A stretch of DNA of 64,000 nt from Pontederia crassipes. Lineage: Eukaryota > Streptophyta > Magnoliopsida > Commelinales > Pontederiaceae. The stretch's first letter is position 1. Each line of letters begins with the position of its first letter. The stretch is taken from the NCBI GenBank assembly GCA_030549335.1, contig CM060198.1, positions 41,456,353-41,520,352 of the forward strand, written 5' to 3'. The notes under the pieces are model-generated. The model saw only the letters and a program-made list of their open reading frames with translations, was not told the origin of the DNA and searched no databases. Position numbers and translations under genes: made by a program. Of the stretch, positions 1 to 11,329 are shown in pieces.

Positions 1-769
1 TAGGGTTTGATCCACACCACAAGAACATGGACATATAGAAGCATAAAGAGATCTTGGAGGCTCAGGAGAACATAGTTCCATCTGAATTTCATAGGGATAG
101 TTCATAGAAAAGGAGTAGACAACTTACCTAAATGAAACCCTAACAAGTAAACCTTGATTTCTCCTCTTCCTTTCTTCTTATTTTCCTTAGCCTTAGTTGC
201 TGCCTTGCTGAAGTGGAATGATTGTTCCCATGGGGTAAAGTGATAAGATTTTAGGCTATACATATCTTGGATACCGACCTATAGTCGGTTGGAAGTAAGT
301 TTCCAACTTTGCCCTTAGAGTTCACCTTATTCACAAGAATATCATTACTTAAGACATTACATGTAAATAAGAAACTACCCCACATTTGGATTCAAAGAAA
401 ATATTTAGGAAAATAAATTTCCAAGGAATCGAAATCTAATTTTTTGTCCGAAGAACAAAATCGATCGTTTTTCTGATTTTTCGATTTTGCGCTATCATTT
501 AACCTCAATAATACTTTACTTAAAAAATATTAAAAAACATATTTAACATACTTTCATATATAGGAACAATTACCGGGACTTTAATTTATAAATTCTAATA
601 TTTTTTAAAAAGTCATTTTTCCTTGTCCTTGGTCATTTGTCATCAATTTCAGGTGTTGGGTTCTATGGAGTTAATGAACATATGCTCACACAATTATCAT
701 AATTCATATCAATCAATAATATATGGTTAAATTATATAAACTTAGGTGGATCAAGTCATGGATATTACA
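1..769 (-). mobile_element. Ty3 LTR, partial (window edge), array LTR 1
   Basis: This is the 5' part (element sense) of a minus-strand Ty3 LTR; the rest lies left of the window. Read on the minus strand it begins TGTAATATCCATGAC at base 769, just after a G-rich polypurine stretch, which is the usual Ty3 LTR start. It is identical to 4252-5020. The minus strand also shows AGGTAAGT near base 175, a good plant 5' splice-site consensus in the leader part of the LTR. Confidence 0.85.
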
Positions 770-2385
770 TTCTACCCCCCTTAAAAGAATTTCATCCTCG
801 AAATTAACATATGAACCAAAATATGGATATTACACCTAAGATTGGTATATGTATATCTTTTATGACAATCTAAATTGGTTTGGTATGCTAATGATCTGTC
901 CAAAGCAACATAACATTTTACCTTGGGAAATAAAACTATTAGTGCAAAAATTAGATGTGTATTACTTACTCTATCAGTTGGTTATTCCTATATCATATTC
1001 GAAAATTGGATTCTACGAATGCTCTTCTCCTTTTATCCTTTAGTAATATGCTAAATTTTTAAAACATAAAAAGTTTAAATACCAATTAAGCAAGCTATGA
1101 TATATAGGGTCATATATCTAACTATATTACCTGCTATCATGTATGGGGCTTCAACATCTTGTTGCTTTAAAGCATACATTTGTCCTTGTGCCACTGGTTG
1201 TTTCCCCTTTTCTGTCGCCCTATATGATGATGGTGGTGGTGGTGGGTGTTGTTGTTGCTGCATCAAAGGACAACTTCTCATATAATGCCCCATTCTTTCA
1301 CACCTAAAACATGCTCCAGTATCCTTATGGCACGGAGACCTTCCATGTCTCCTTCCGCATTTTTTACAAGCTTGATTATTTGGTTGTGGTTCTTGTGTTG
1401 GGATTGATATCTCATTTCCTTTTTCTTTGAAGTCAAAATGTATAGGTTTCAATTGTTGAGAATAAGAACCTCTCTCCATATTCTTCATTTCTCGTTCTGC
1501 ATGAAATTTTTTTATATCACTTTCCACTAATTGAGCTCTTTCATAGACATCCTCATAGATTCTTAATTTTAAATGTATAAGTTTACTCCTAATAGCAGGC
1601 CTAAGTCCTCTCTCAAACTTTTTAGCTTTTTCAACTTCATTTGCTACTATATGGTTTGCAAATCTTGATAACTCCGCAAATTTTGCTTCATATTGATCCA
1701 TAGTCATATCTCCTTGTTCAAGTTTGAGAAAGTCAATTACTTTCTTGTCATGAGCACAATCAGAGAAATATTTTCCAAGGAAGACTTCCACAAACTTCTT
1801 CCACGATAAACTAGGATCAGTAGTTAAGATTCTAGGCTTCGTCGCCTTCCACCAGTGTTCAGCATTGCCCTCAAGCATAAATTCTGCAAAAATAATCTTG
1901 TCCATCTCATCACAACTCAAGGCAGCAAATATCTTTTCCAACTTATTTATCCAAGCTTCAGCTTCAATTGGATCACCATCGCCTTTGAATGTGGGAGGCT
2001 GGAGTTTGTTGAATTGTTCCATTGTACCTTTCCTACTACTTTCTACTTTATCCACCCCGACTTCATTATTTCTATTGTTTTGAATTGTTTGCATTTTCAT
2101 TATGTCGCTCATTTCCTGTAAGGCTCGAAAAACACCCTCAAGTTGAGGATCTTGATTTGAACTTTGATTTTCAGTCGTCATGATCCTAAATGTTGTACAA
2201 AATTCATACAATGGATTAACACTATAATCCCTTATAAATAAATTTAATAAAATTTGCACTTGCCACCCTAGAGACCATAGGCGACCTAACGATCAGTAGA
2301 CCAATCTAGGCATTAACTATGTCATCCTAGACATAGCTATGTAACTCTGAACAAAAGGCAGGATCTATTGTTCAGATACCATATT
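770..2385 (-). mobile_element. Internal region 1 of the gag-only Ty3 element
   Basis: This short internal region lies between two LTRs. On the minus strand it runs from a primer-binding-like site beginning TGGTATC (plus 2370-2381), through gag, to a polypurine tract of six G beside the 3' LTR. The only coding part recognised is gag; there is no protease, reverse transcriptase, RNase H or integrase. That makes it a non-autonomous or internally reduced member of a Ty3 family. The TGGTATC start matches the 3' end of initiator tRNA-Met, the usual primer for many plant Ty3 elements, and then diverges. Confidence 0.8.
1075..2181 (-). CDS. gag: Ty3-type Gag protein (capsid-nucleocapsid), copy 1
   Basis: Gag forms the virus-like particle and packages element RNA. 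From the chosen start MTTENQSS the protein is 368 residues; an upstream in-frame Met would add 26 residues that do not look like Gag. Residues about 70-225 carry the retrotransposon gag domain, with the paired Trp of AEHWW and the later FERGLRP motif. A Cys-rich stretch lies at 272-284, and a CCHC zinc knuckle CFRCERMGHYMRSC lies at 291-304. A Gln/Pro-rich run follows. The frame is open and identical to the copy at 5326-6432. The final 20 or so residues do not look like a normal gag-pol boundary. Family assignment is confident; expression is unknown. Confidence 0.85.
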   Translation of the reverse strand: MTTENQSSNQDPQLEGVFRALQEMSDIMKMQTIQNNRNNEVGVDKVESSRKGTMEQFNKLQPPTFKGDGDPIEAEAWINKLEKIFAALSCDEMDKIIFAEFMLEGNAEHWWKATKPRILTTDPSLSWKKFVEVFLGKYFSDCAHDKKVIDFLKLEQGDMTMDQYEAKFAELSRFANHIVANEVEKAKKFERGLRPAIRSKLIHLKLRIYEDVYERAQLVESDIKKFHAEREMKNMERGSYSQQLKPIHFDFKEKGNEISIPTQEPQPNNQACKKCGRRHGRSPCHKDTGACFRCERMGHYMRSCPLMQQQQHPPPPPSSYRATEKGKQPVAQGQMYALKQQDVEAPYMIAGNIVRYMTLYIIACLIGI

Positions 2386-5020
2386 TGTCACGACCCCGGT
2401 TTAAACCTTGGTCTAAGCCGCAAGTCGCGACATAAAGCGATCGATAAAATTCTTAAAGAGGAAGCATCATATTATCATGTAGAAACATGTGAGATAAGGT
2501 TATCACACCATTGTTCACAACCCACTTATATTTAAACTCATAGCAAGTACACACTTTAGTTCAAACTCATCCATTTTAAAAGGTTTCTGAAACATTTAAC
2601 TTTTACACACCACATAAAACGTTAAGAGGAGTCACACATCCCCACAAAAAGTCACCAAGAAACTAAGTCTTCAAAAGTGCTTCTAATCCAATAGGGGATT
2701 TCCAAGCACGGCCACATGACTGGTCTACTGATCTGAAAAGGTGTTAAAATAACATTATGAGCAAACAACAGCTCAGTAAGTTGAAAACTCATAACCTATG
2801 TGTTACCACCTATTCAGATCAGATAAATTAATTTAGCATTTTAAAAACTTATAGGAAACAAGCCGACATCTTATTACTTATGAACAATTATCATATAATG
2901 AAGGATATTACATCAAGTAATCTCAATGAATAACATCTTTAGCATATCATATAATGTCTCACATATTTGTTTACTTCATATAACATTTCACATATCATAT
3001 CATGTATCATGTATCATGTCATATATCATATCATATCATGTATGCACGTATGCATAATGCACATGTCATATTATCAACTGGTCAAAGGAACATATTACCC
3101 CATAGGGTTTCATATCATCCCAAATCATGGGATACATTTCCTGCAGAAAACATATCATCTCTGACCAGAGGCATCATATCATCTCTACCGGGGAACATAT
3201 ATTATCCCGTAGGATACCATATCATCCCATGAAAATGGGGTACCTTTCCTGCATAAGACATATCATCCCGGCAGAGGAAATGCAATGCATGACAAATAAG
3301 ATGCATAATGCATGCATTAACCATATCATATCACTTAGAACACATATCATATAATTGCATTAAAAATAATCCACTCACTTTTTGATCCTATAGAACATAT
3401 AGTCAGATCAAATGACATTCCAAAGAACATAACAAGAGCTATAACAATGATGGGTTACTTCTAGTGCACCTTTGTACACTAGGAATTTGTGTGGTGCTAG
3501 AAACATCATGCGTAATAATATTTAAACATGTGATATTAATACAATTATAATTTTTGCATCACAACAGTCTTCACGAAGCCTAATCCTCTGTAAATTTCCC
3601 ATTTAAGGTATATTGTATAAGGGCTCTAAAATTTCATCAAGACAACCATATTCTTCACCTACCCAGTTTGCTGACAGATTGAGTGGTGTCATTTGTAAAA
3701 TCCATAACTTCTGGAATACTTATGATAATAGAGTAATTATAATTTTCCATGAAACTAGACTACCCAAGATCTAACCCATATAAATGTCATAATTTTATCA
3801 CTCATATGTGATTCTTAGAAAATCCAGAGATTTACCTCTGTTCTCTTCTACTTTTCTGTTCTGACAGACTGAGTGAGGTTCACTTTAAAACTCATAACTC
3901 TCGTTGTACATGGTCTATAAAAGTGATTCCACTTGGATTACAAAGATAACTTTAACATATTTAATCCATATAAATTTCATATATTAAGTGTAAATATTTA
4001 CATTACTATAGTATTTACAATTCGGACTACTCATCCAAGAAATCAGAAAGGGCGACTCAGAGTAATTGACTCATAACTTTTCATATAAAATTCCAATTAA
4101 CCTGATTCCAGATCCTATAGAAAGAAGCTCAATTAGGTTCATCCTAAGAAATTTCATAATTTTTTTTAAGCACTCTAAGATGTTGAGAACATGTTTACAA
4201 CTTTCGGATAGGTTTGGTGTCCAACAAAGAGGAAACTTCATGTAGGTGAACTAGGGTTTGATCCACACCACAAGAACATGGACATATAGAAGCATAAAGA
4301 GATCTTGGAGGCTCAGGAGAACATAGTTCCATCTGAATTTCATAGGGATAGTTCATAGAAAAGGAGTAGACAACTTACCTAAATGAAACCCTAACAAGTA
4401 AACCTTGATTTCTCCTCTTCCTTTCTTCTTATTTTCCTTAGCCTTAGTTGCTGCCTTGCTGAAGTGGAATGATTGTTCCCATGGGGTAAAGTGATAAGAT
4501 TTTAGGCTATACATATCTTGGATACCGACCTATAGTCGGTTGGAAGTAAGTTTCCAACTTTGCCCTTAGAGTTCACCTTATTCACAAGAATATCATTACT
4601 TAAGACATTACATGTAAATAAGAAACTACCCCACATTTGGATTCAAAGAAAATATTTAGGAAAATAAATTTCCAAGGAATCGAAATCTAATTTTTTGTCC
4701 GAAGAACAAAATCGATCGTTTTTCTGATTTTTCGATTTTGCGCTATCATTTAACCTCAATAATACTTTACTTAAAAAATATTAAAAAACATATTTAACAT
4801 ACTTTCATATATAGGAACAATTACCGGGACTTTAATTTATAAATTCTAATATTTTTTAAAAAGTCATTTTTCCTTGTCCTTGGTCATTTGTCATCAATTT
4901 CAGGTGTTGGGTTCTATGGAGTTAATGAACATATGCTCACACAATTATCATAATTCATATCAATCAATAATATATGGTTAAATTATATAAACTTAGGTGG
5001 ATCAAGTCATGGATATTACA
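2386..5020 (-). mobile_element. Ty3 LTR 2 of the array, 2,635 bp
   Basis: This LTR starts TGTCACGACC and ends GATATTACA on the plus strand, so TG...CA holds in both readings. A primer-site-like sequence adjoins one end and a polypurine tract the other. It is shared between the two neighbouring gag regions. It contains a block rich in CATATCATCY repeats (about 2960-3330) that creates several chance open frames. It is long for a Ty3 LTR but typical of large plant chromovirus-type LTRs. Confidence 0.85.
2960..3345. repeat. Short tandem and hairpin repeats inside LTR 2
   Basis: The block starts with TATCATATCATGTATCATG microsatellite-like DNA. It continues as imperfect units of about 40-50 bp, in which a call such as ACATATCATC is followed by a bracketed C/G-rich word (for example GACCAGAGGC or CCCATGAAAATGGGG). 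The same block recurs at 7211-7596 because of the large duplication. It is a family-specific LTR repeat, not coding. Confidence 0.7.
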
Positions 5021-6636
5021 TTCTACCCCCCTTAAAAGAATTTCATCCTCGAAATTAACATATGAACCAAAATATGGATATTACACCTAAGATTGGTATA
5101 TGTATATCTTTTATGACAATCTAAATTGGTTTGGTATGCTAATGATCTGTCCAAAGCAACATAACATTTTACCTTGGGAAATAAAACTATTAGTGCAAAA
5201 ATTAGATGTGTATTACTTACTCTATCAGTTGGTTATTCCTATATCATATTCGAAAATTGGATTCTACGAATGCTCTTCTCCTTTTATCCTTTAGTAATAT
5301 GCTAAATTTTTAAAACATAAAAAGTTTAAATACCAATTAAGCAAGCTATGATATATAGGGTCATATATCTAACTATATTACCTGCTATCATGTATGGGGC
5401 TTCAACATCTTGTTGCTTTAAAGCATACATTTGTCCTTGTGCCACTGGTTGTTTCCCCTTTTCTGTCGCCCTATATGATGATGGTGGTGGTGGTGGGTGT
5501 TGTTGTTGCTGCATCAAAGGACAACTTCTCATATAATGCCCCATTCTTTCACACCTAAAACATGCTCCAGTATCCTTATGGCACGGAGACCTTCCATGTC
5601 TCCTTCCGCATTTTTTACAAGCTTGATTATTTGGTTGTGGTTCTTGTGTTGGGATTGATATCTCATTTCCTTTTTCTTTGAAGTCAAAATGTATAGGTTT
5701 CAATTGTTGAGAATAAGAACCTCTCTCCATATTCTTCATTTCTCGTTCTGCATGAAATTTTTTTATATCACTTTCCACTAATTGAGCTCTTTCATAGACA
5801 TCCTCATAGATTCTTAATTTTAAATGTATAAGTTTACTCCTAATAGCAGGCCTAAGTCCTCTCTCAAACTTTTTAGCTTTTTCAACTTCATTTGCTACTA
5901 TATGGTTTGCAAATCTTGATAACTCCGCAAATTTTGCTTCATATTGATCCATAGTCATATCTCCTTGTTCAAGTTTGAGAAAGTCAATTACTTTCTTGTC
6001 ATGAGCACAATCAGAGAAATATTTTCCAAGGAAGACTTCCACAAACTTCTTCCACGATAAACTAGGATCAGTAGTTAAGATTCTAGGCTTCGTCGCCTTC
6101 CACCAGTGTTCAGCATTGCCCTCAAGCATAAATTCTGCAAAAATAATCTTGTCCATCTCATCACAACTCAAGGCAGCAAATATCTTTTCCAACTTATTTA
6201 TCCAAGCTTCAGCTTCAATTGGATCACCATCGCCTTTGAATGTGGGAGGCTGGAGTTTGTTGAATTGTTCCATTGTACCTTTCCTACTACTTTCTACTTT
6301 ATCCACCCCGACTTCATTATTTCTATTGTTTTGAATTGTTTGCATTTTCATTATGTCGCTCATTTCCTGTAAGGCTCGAAAAACACCCTCAAGTTGAGGA
6401 TCTTGATTTGAACTTTGATTTTCAGTCGTCATGATCCTAAATGTTGTACAAAATTCATACAATGGATTAACACTATAATCCCTTATAAATAAATTTAATA
6501 AAATTTGCACTTGCCACCCTAGAGACCATAGGCGACCTAACGATCAGTAGACCAATCTAGGCATTAACTATGTCATCCTAGACATAGCTATGTAACTCTG
6601 AACAAAAGGCAGGATCTATTGTTCAGATACCATATT
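5021..6636 (-). mobile_element. Internal region 2 of the gag-only Ty3 element
   Basis: This is a second copy of the internal region, identical by eye to 770-2385. It has the same primer-like site (6621-6632), the same polypurine tract next to the LTR at 5020, and a single gag frame. It is bounded by LTR 2 and LTR 3. Confidence 0.8.
5326..6432 (-). CDS. gag: Ty3-type Gag protein, copy 2
   Basis: The predicted protein is identical to the Gag at 1075-2181: 368 residues from MTTENQSS, a gag domain at about 70-225, and a CCHC zinc knuckle at 291-304. Two identical open gag frames 4,251 bases apart show that the duplication is recent or an assembly artefact. They do not by themselves show selection. 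Confidence 0.85.
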   Translation of the reverse strand: MTTENQSSNQDPQLEGVFRALQEMSDIMKMQTIQNNRNNEVGVDKVESSRKGTMEQFNKLQPPTFKGDGDPIEAEAWINKLEKIFAALSCDEMDKIIFAEFMLEGNAEHWWKATKPRILTTDPSLSWKKFVEVFLGKYFSDCAHDKKVIDFLKLEQGDMTMDQYEAKFAELSRFANHIVANEVEKAKKFERGLRPAIRSKLIHLKLRIYEDVYERAQLVESDIKKFHAEREMKNMERGSYSQQLKPIHFDFKEKGNEISIPTQEPQPNNQACKKCGRRHGRSPCHKDTGACFRCERMGHYMRSCPLMQQQQHPPPPPSSYRATEKGKQPVAQGQMYALKQQDVEAPYMIAGNIVRYMTLYIIACLIGI

Positions 6637-9266
6637 TGTCACGACCCCGGTTTAAACCTTGGTCTAAGCCGCAAGTCGCGACATAAAGCGATCGATAAAA
6701 TTCTTAAAGAGGAAGCATCATATTATCATGTAGAAACATGTGAGATAAGGTTATCACACCATTGTTCACAACCCACTTATATTTAAACTCATAGCAAGTA
6801 CACACTTTAGTTCAAACTCATCCATTTTAAAAGGTTTCTGAAACATTTAACTTTTACACACCACATAAAACGTTAAGAGGAGTCACACATCCCCACAAAA
6901 AGTCACCAAGAAACTAAGTCTTCAAAAGTGCTTCTAATCCAATAGGGGATTTCCAAGCACGGCCACATGACTGGTCTACTGATCTGAAAAGGTGTTAAAA
7001 TAACATTATGAGCAAACAACAGCTCAGTAAGTTGAAAACTCATAACCTATGTGTTACCACCTATTCAGATCAGATAAATTAATTTAGCATTTTAAAAACT
7101 TATAGGAAACAAGCCGACATCTTATTACTTATGAACAATTATCATATAATGAAGGATATTACATCAAGTAATCTCAATGAATAACATCTTTAGCATATCA
7201 TATAATGTCTCACATATTTGTTTACTTCATATAACATTTCACATATCATATCATGTATCATGTATCATGTCATATATCATATCATATCATGTATGCACGT
7301 ATGCATAATGCACATGTCATATTATCAACTGGTCAAAGGAACATATTACCCCATAGGGTTTCATATCATCCCAAATCATGGGATACATTTCCTGCAGAAA
7401 ACATATCATCTCTGACCAGAGGCATCATATCATCTCTACCGGGGAACATATATTATCCCGTAGGATACCATATCATCCCATGAAAATGGGGTACCTTTCC
7501 TGCATAAGACATATCATCCCGGCAGAGGAAATGCAATGCATGACAAATAAGATGCATAATGCATGCATTAACCATATCATATCACTTAGAACACATATCA
7601 TATAATTGCATTAAAAATAATCCACTCACTTTTTGATCCTATAGAACATATAGTCAGATCAAATGACATTCCAAAGAACATAACAAGAGCTATAACAATG
7701 ATGGGTTACTTCTAGTGCACCTTTGTACACTAGGAATTTGTGTGGTGCTAGAAACATCATGCGTAATAATATTTAAACATGTGATATTAATACAATTATA
7801 ATTTTTGCATCACAACAGTCTTCACGAAGCCTAATCCTCTGTAAATTTCCCATTTAAGGTATATTGTATAAGGGCTCTAAAATTTCATCAAGACAACCAT
7901 ATTCTTCACCTACCCAGTTTGCTGACAGATTGAGTGGTGTCATTTGTAAAATCCATAACTTCTGGAATACTTATGATAATAGAGTAATTATAATTTTCCA
8001 TGAAACTAGACTACCCAAGGTCTAACCAATATAAATGTCATAATTTTATCACTCATATGTGATTCTTAGAAAATCCAGAGATTTACCTCTGTTCTCTTCT
8101 ACTTTTCTGTTCTGACAGACTGAGCGAGGTTCACTTTAAAACTCATAACTCTCGTTGTACATGGTCTATAAAAGTGATTCCACTTGGATTACAAAGATAA
8201 CTTTAACATATTTAATCCACATAAATTTCATATATTAAGTGTAATTACATTACTATAGTATTTACAATTCGGACTACTCATCCAAGAAATTAGAAAGGGT
8301 GACTCAGAGTAATTGACTCATAACTTTTCATATAAAATTCCAATTAACCTGATTCCAGATCCTATAGAAATAAGACTCAATTAGGTCCATCCTACGAAAT
8401 TTCATATTTTTTTTAAGCACTCTAAGATGTTGAGAACATGTTTACAACTTTCGGATAGGTTTGGTGTCCAGCAAAGAGGAAACTTCATGTAGGTGAACTA
8501 GGGTTTGATCCACACCACAAGAACATGGACATAGAAGCATAAAGAGATCTTGGAGGCTCAGGAGAACATAGTTCCATCTGAATTTCATAGGGATAGTTCA
8601 TAGAAAAGGAGTAGACAACTTACCTAAATGAAACCCTAACAAGTAAACCTTGATTTCTCCTCTTCCTTTCTTCTTATTTTCCTTAGCCTTAGTTGCTGCC
8701 TTGCTGAAGTGGAATGGTTGTTCCCATGGGGTAAAGTGATAAGATTTTAGGCTATACATATCTTGGATACCGACCTATAGTCGGTTGGAAGTAAGTTTCC
8801 AACTTTGCCCTTAGAGTTCACCTTATTCACAAGAATATCATTACTTAAGACATTACATGTAAATAAGAAACTACCCCCCATTTGGATTCAAAGAAAATAT
8901 TTAGGAAAATAAATTTTCAAGGAATTGAAATCTAGTTTTTTGTCCGAAGAACAAACTCGATCGTTTTTCTGATTTTTTTATTTTGCGTTATCATTTAACC
9001 TCAATAATACTTTACTTAAAAAATATTAAAAATCATATTTAACATACTTTCATATATAGGAACAATTACCGGGACTTTAATTTTCTAAATTTTAATATTT
9101 TTTAAAAAGTCATTTTTCCTTGTCCTTAGTCATTTGTCATCAATTTCAGGTGTTGGGTTCTATGGAGTTAATGAACATATGCTCACACAATTATCATAAT
9201 TCATATCAATCAATAATATATGGTTAAATTATATAAACTTGGGTGGATCAAGTCATGGATATTACA
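6637..9266 (-). mobile_element. Ty3 LTR 3 of the array, about 2,630 bp
   Basis: This has the same boundaries as LTR 2: TGTCACGACC at the left and GATATTACA at the right, followed by the polypurine-side sequence. Its first 1,383 bases match LTR 2 exactly. The remainder differs by roughly two to three percent (a rough visual estimate), including small indels near 8245, 8370 and 8530. Confidence 0.85.
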
Positions 9267-9797
9267 TTCCACCCCCCTTAAAAGAATTTCGTCCTCGAAA
9301 TTAACATATGAACCAAAATATGGATATTACACCTAAGATTGGCTTGTCATTTATCCTATTATTTATTTTATTTATTCATTTACTTAAGACATTACATGTA
9401 AATAGGAAACTACCCCCCATTTGGATTCAAAGAAAATATTTAGGAAAATAAATTTCCAAGGAATCGAAATCTAATTTTTTGTCCGAAGAACAAAATCGAT
9501 CGTTTTTCTGATTTTTCGATTTTGCGCTATCATTTTACTCACTAATACTTTACTTAAAACATTAAAAATCATATTTAATATACTTTCATATATACGAATA
9601 ATTATTGGGACTTTAATTTTCTAAATTCTAATATTTTTTAAACATATTTCCTTGTCCTTAGTCATTTGTCATCAATTTCAGGTGTTGGGTTCTTTGGAGT
9701 TAATGAACATATGCTCACACAATTATCATAATTCATATCAATCAATAATATATGGTTAAATTATATAAACTTAGGTGGATCAAGTCATGGATATTAC
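9267..9797 (-). mobile_element. Terminal piece of the Ty3 array: internal scrap plus partial LTR 4
   Basis: 9267-9342 repeats the polypurine-side end of the internal region. About 40 bases of AT-rich filler follow. About 9384-9797 is then again the 5' part (element sense) of the same LTR, ending at the proper terminus ATTACA. The sharp change to GC-rich DNA at 9798 marks the right edge of the array. The matching 5-bp target copy would be GTATC, but the left edge lies outside the window. Confidence 0.75.
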
Positions 9798-10262
9798 AGT
9801 ATCCGCCGCCCGGGCGCTGATCGCCTACGACTGGATCCGACCGCCTATGATAGGATCGGCAGCCCGCGCGCCGGATCGGCCGCCCGTGATCGGATCCGGC
9901 CATCTGGGAGCCGAATCTAGCCGCCTAGGTACGGATCAACCGCCCACGGATGGATTGATAACCCGTGGCCAGATCGGCATCCCGCGCGCTGAATTCGCAG
10001 CCCGCGAGCCGTATTCAACCGCCTAAAAGCCAGATCAGGCCTCCTGTGGACGGATTGGCTGCCCGTGCACCGGATCGACAACCCACGTGCTTTTGACCGG
10101 ATCCAACCGCCTGGAAGCCGGATTTGGCGCGCAGGCTGCTGATCTGGCCACGGGCGATAGATCCGGGCCTGCGAGCTAGATCCGACCGCCTGCAAGGCGA
10201 ATCCGTCGCCTGCGGTCAAATCTGGCAGCCTGTGCGCCGAATCCGGCTGACTCGCTGCTGGA
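9798..10262. repeat. GC-rich minisatellite, 20-bp degenerate unit
   Basis: About 22 imperfect units of 19-21 bp follow one another, with approximate consensus GGATCGGCCGCCCGTGAGCC. Variants include GGATCCGACCGCCTATGAT, GGATCGGCCGCCCGTGATC and GGATTGGCTGCCCGTGCACC. The GGATC box is the best-kept part. Both strands show open frames of 80-110 codons here because the repeat lacks stops; neither resembles a known protein. It adjoins a purine-rich tract and belongs to the CACTA end region. Confidence 0.8.
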
Positions 10263-10500
10263 GTCGAGAGAGGGGGACAAGGAGAGGGAGTGGGGGAGCG
10301 CAGTTAGAGTCGACAAAGAGAAAGAGGAAGAGGGGGAGGGCGGCCAGAATCATTGAAGTCGGGATTCGCCGCCGTGGGAGAGAGAGGGAGAGGAGGAGAG
10401 ATAGACGGGGTGGACAACGAGTAGGAAACGAGAAACAGGGCGGGAGGAAAATATAGGGAGAGAGGGGGGCGCAGGAACAAGAAGGTGGAGAGGGAAAAAT
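10263..10500. other. Purine-rich GAGA tract
   Basis: The plus strand is strongly purine-biased, with runs such as GAGAGAGGGAGAGGAGGAG. It separates the GC-rich minisatellite from the AT-rich subterminal modules. The open frames crossing it on both strands are low-complexity Arg/Glu or Leu/Ser/Pro translations and are not believed to be genes. Confidence 0.6.
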
Positions 10501-11329
10501 TGAGCGGGAAAATATTAGAGTTAGCGATGGATATATTTTTTGGAGTTAGCAAAGGATTTGACACCCGTCGATAATTCTGAAGGTAGTACCCGTCGGTAAA
10601 TAAAATAATATTATTTTTATCAATGTTTATATAAGAAATTTTATTATTAAACATTATAATAATATGTATATATTAACATATACGACTAAAACATTAATAA
10701 TCATAAAATTTATAGAATAAATAGAATTTTCAATAAAATTAATTGAAAGACTTAAAATTTATAATTACAGTGTAAATTTAGTTGAATTTGATAATGTTAA
10801 TGTACATATAATACTAATGTTAATCAATATGTGTATAAAATGTGTTGAAGACTTATGTTTAAAATTAGTTATCATTAAGTTTTATTTTCTCATAATTGTC
10901 TTTCATTTTTTTATCTTTAATTTTCTCATATGTGTTATATTATAAATATTAATAATAAAATATTAAAATAGGTGACCATCGCAAAACATATGCAAAAGTA
11001 CAATGTCGATGAACGAAATACGATGGCCTCTTAGTTAGATGACCTCTCATCAATTGAACAACGTAAATGGATGATTGTATTATTTTTAAAATAAAGTCTG
11101 AAGACCTTGTAATTATAAGAGTAAAGTTAACTTAGAGTTTTGAAACTAGATGACCGTCTTAGTTTTGAATCTTAGAGTTATGACAACCTACGTTCGATGA
11201 CCATGGATTTTAGAAGCTTAAGTTGGATGACCTTATTGTTATAATAATTTAAGTTTGATGACCGCAATATTTTGAAGTTAAAGTTGGATGACTATTATTA
11301 TCTTTATAAAAAAGTTGATGTTCACATTA

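Larger units (their letters stand above)
1..8502. repeat. Tandem duplication, about 4.25-kb LTR-gag unit, two near-identical copies
   Basis: Unit 1 (1-4251) and unit 2 (4252-8498) follow each other directly, and a third partial unit begins at 8499. By eye, bases 1-3768 match 4252-8019 without a difference; from 3769/8020 onward the two copies differ by scattered substitutions and small indels. Each unit holds one gag region and one LTR's worth of sequence, so the duplication is out of phase with the element boundaries. The pattern fits unequal recombination between LTRs of a tandem element, followed by a very recent duplication or conversion. An assembly duplication cannot be excluded from sequence alone. 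Confidence 0.93.

Noticed and set aside
849-1285. Small plus-strand frames opposite gag
   Set aside because: They lie antisense to or just beyond gag in the retroelement internal region and look like chance frames; the Cys/Gly run is antisense to the Pro/Gln tract of gag.
2967-3354. Three overlapping plus-strand frames (and copies at 7218-7605)
   Set aside because: They are read from the CATATCATC tandem repeats inside an LTR and have repetitive His/Ile/Ser composition.
9798-10262. CRISPR-like repeat array
   Set aside because: Units are contiguous and degenerate with no unique spacers, and the context is plant nuclear DNA.
9775-10456. Overlapping open frames on both strands (83-110 codons)
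   Set aside because: They are translations of the 20-bp GC-rich minisatellite and purine-rich tract; no domain, no codon bias, both strands equally open.
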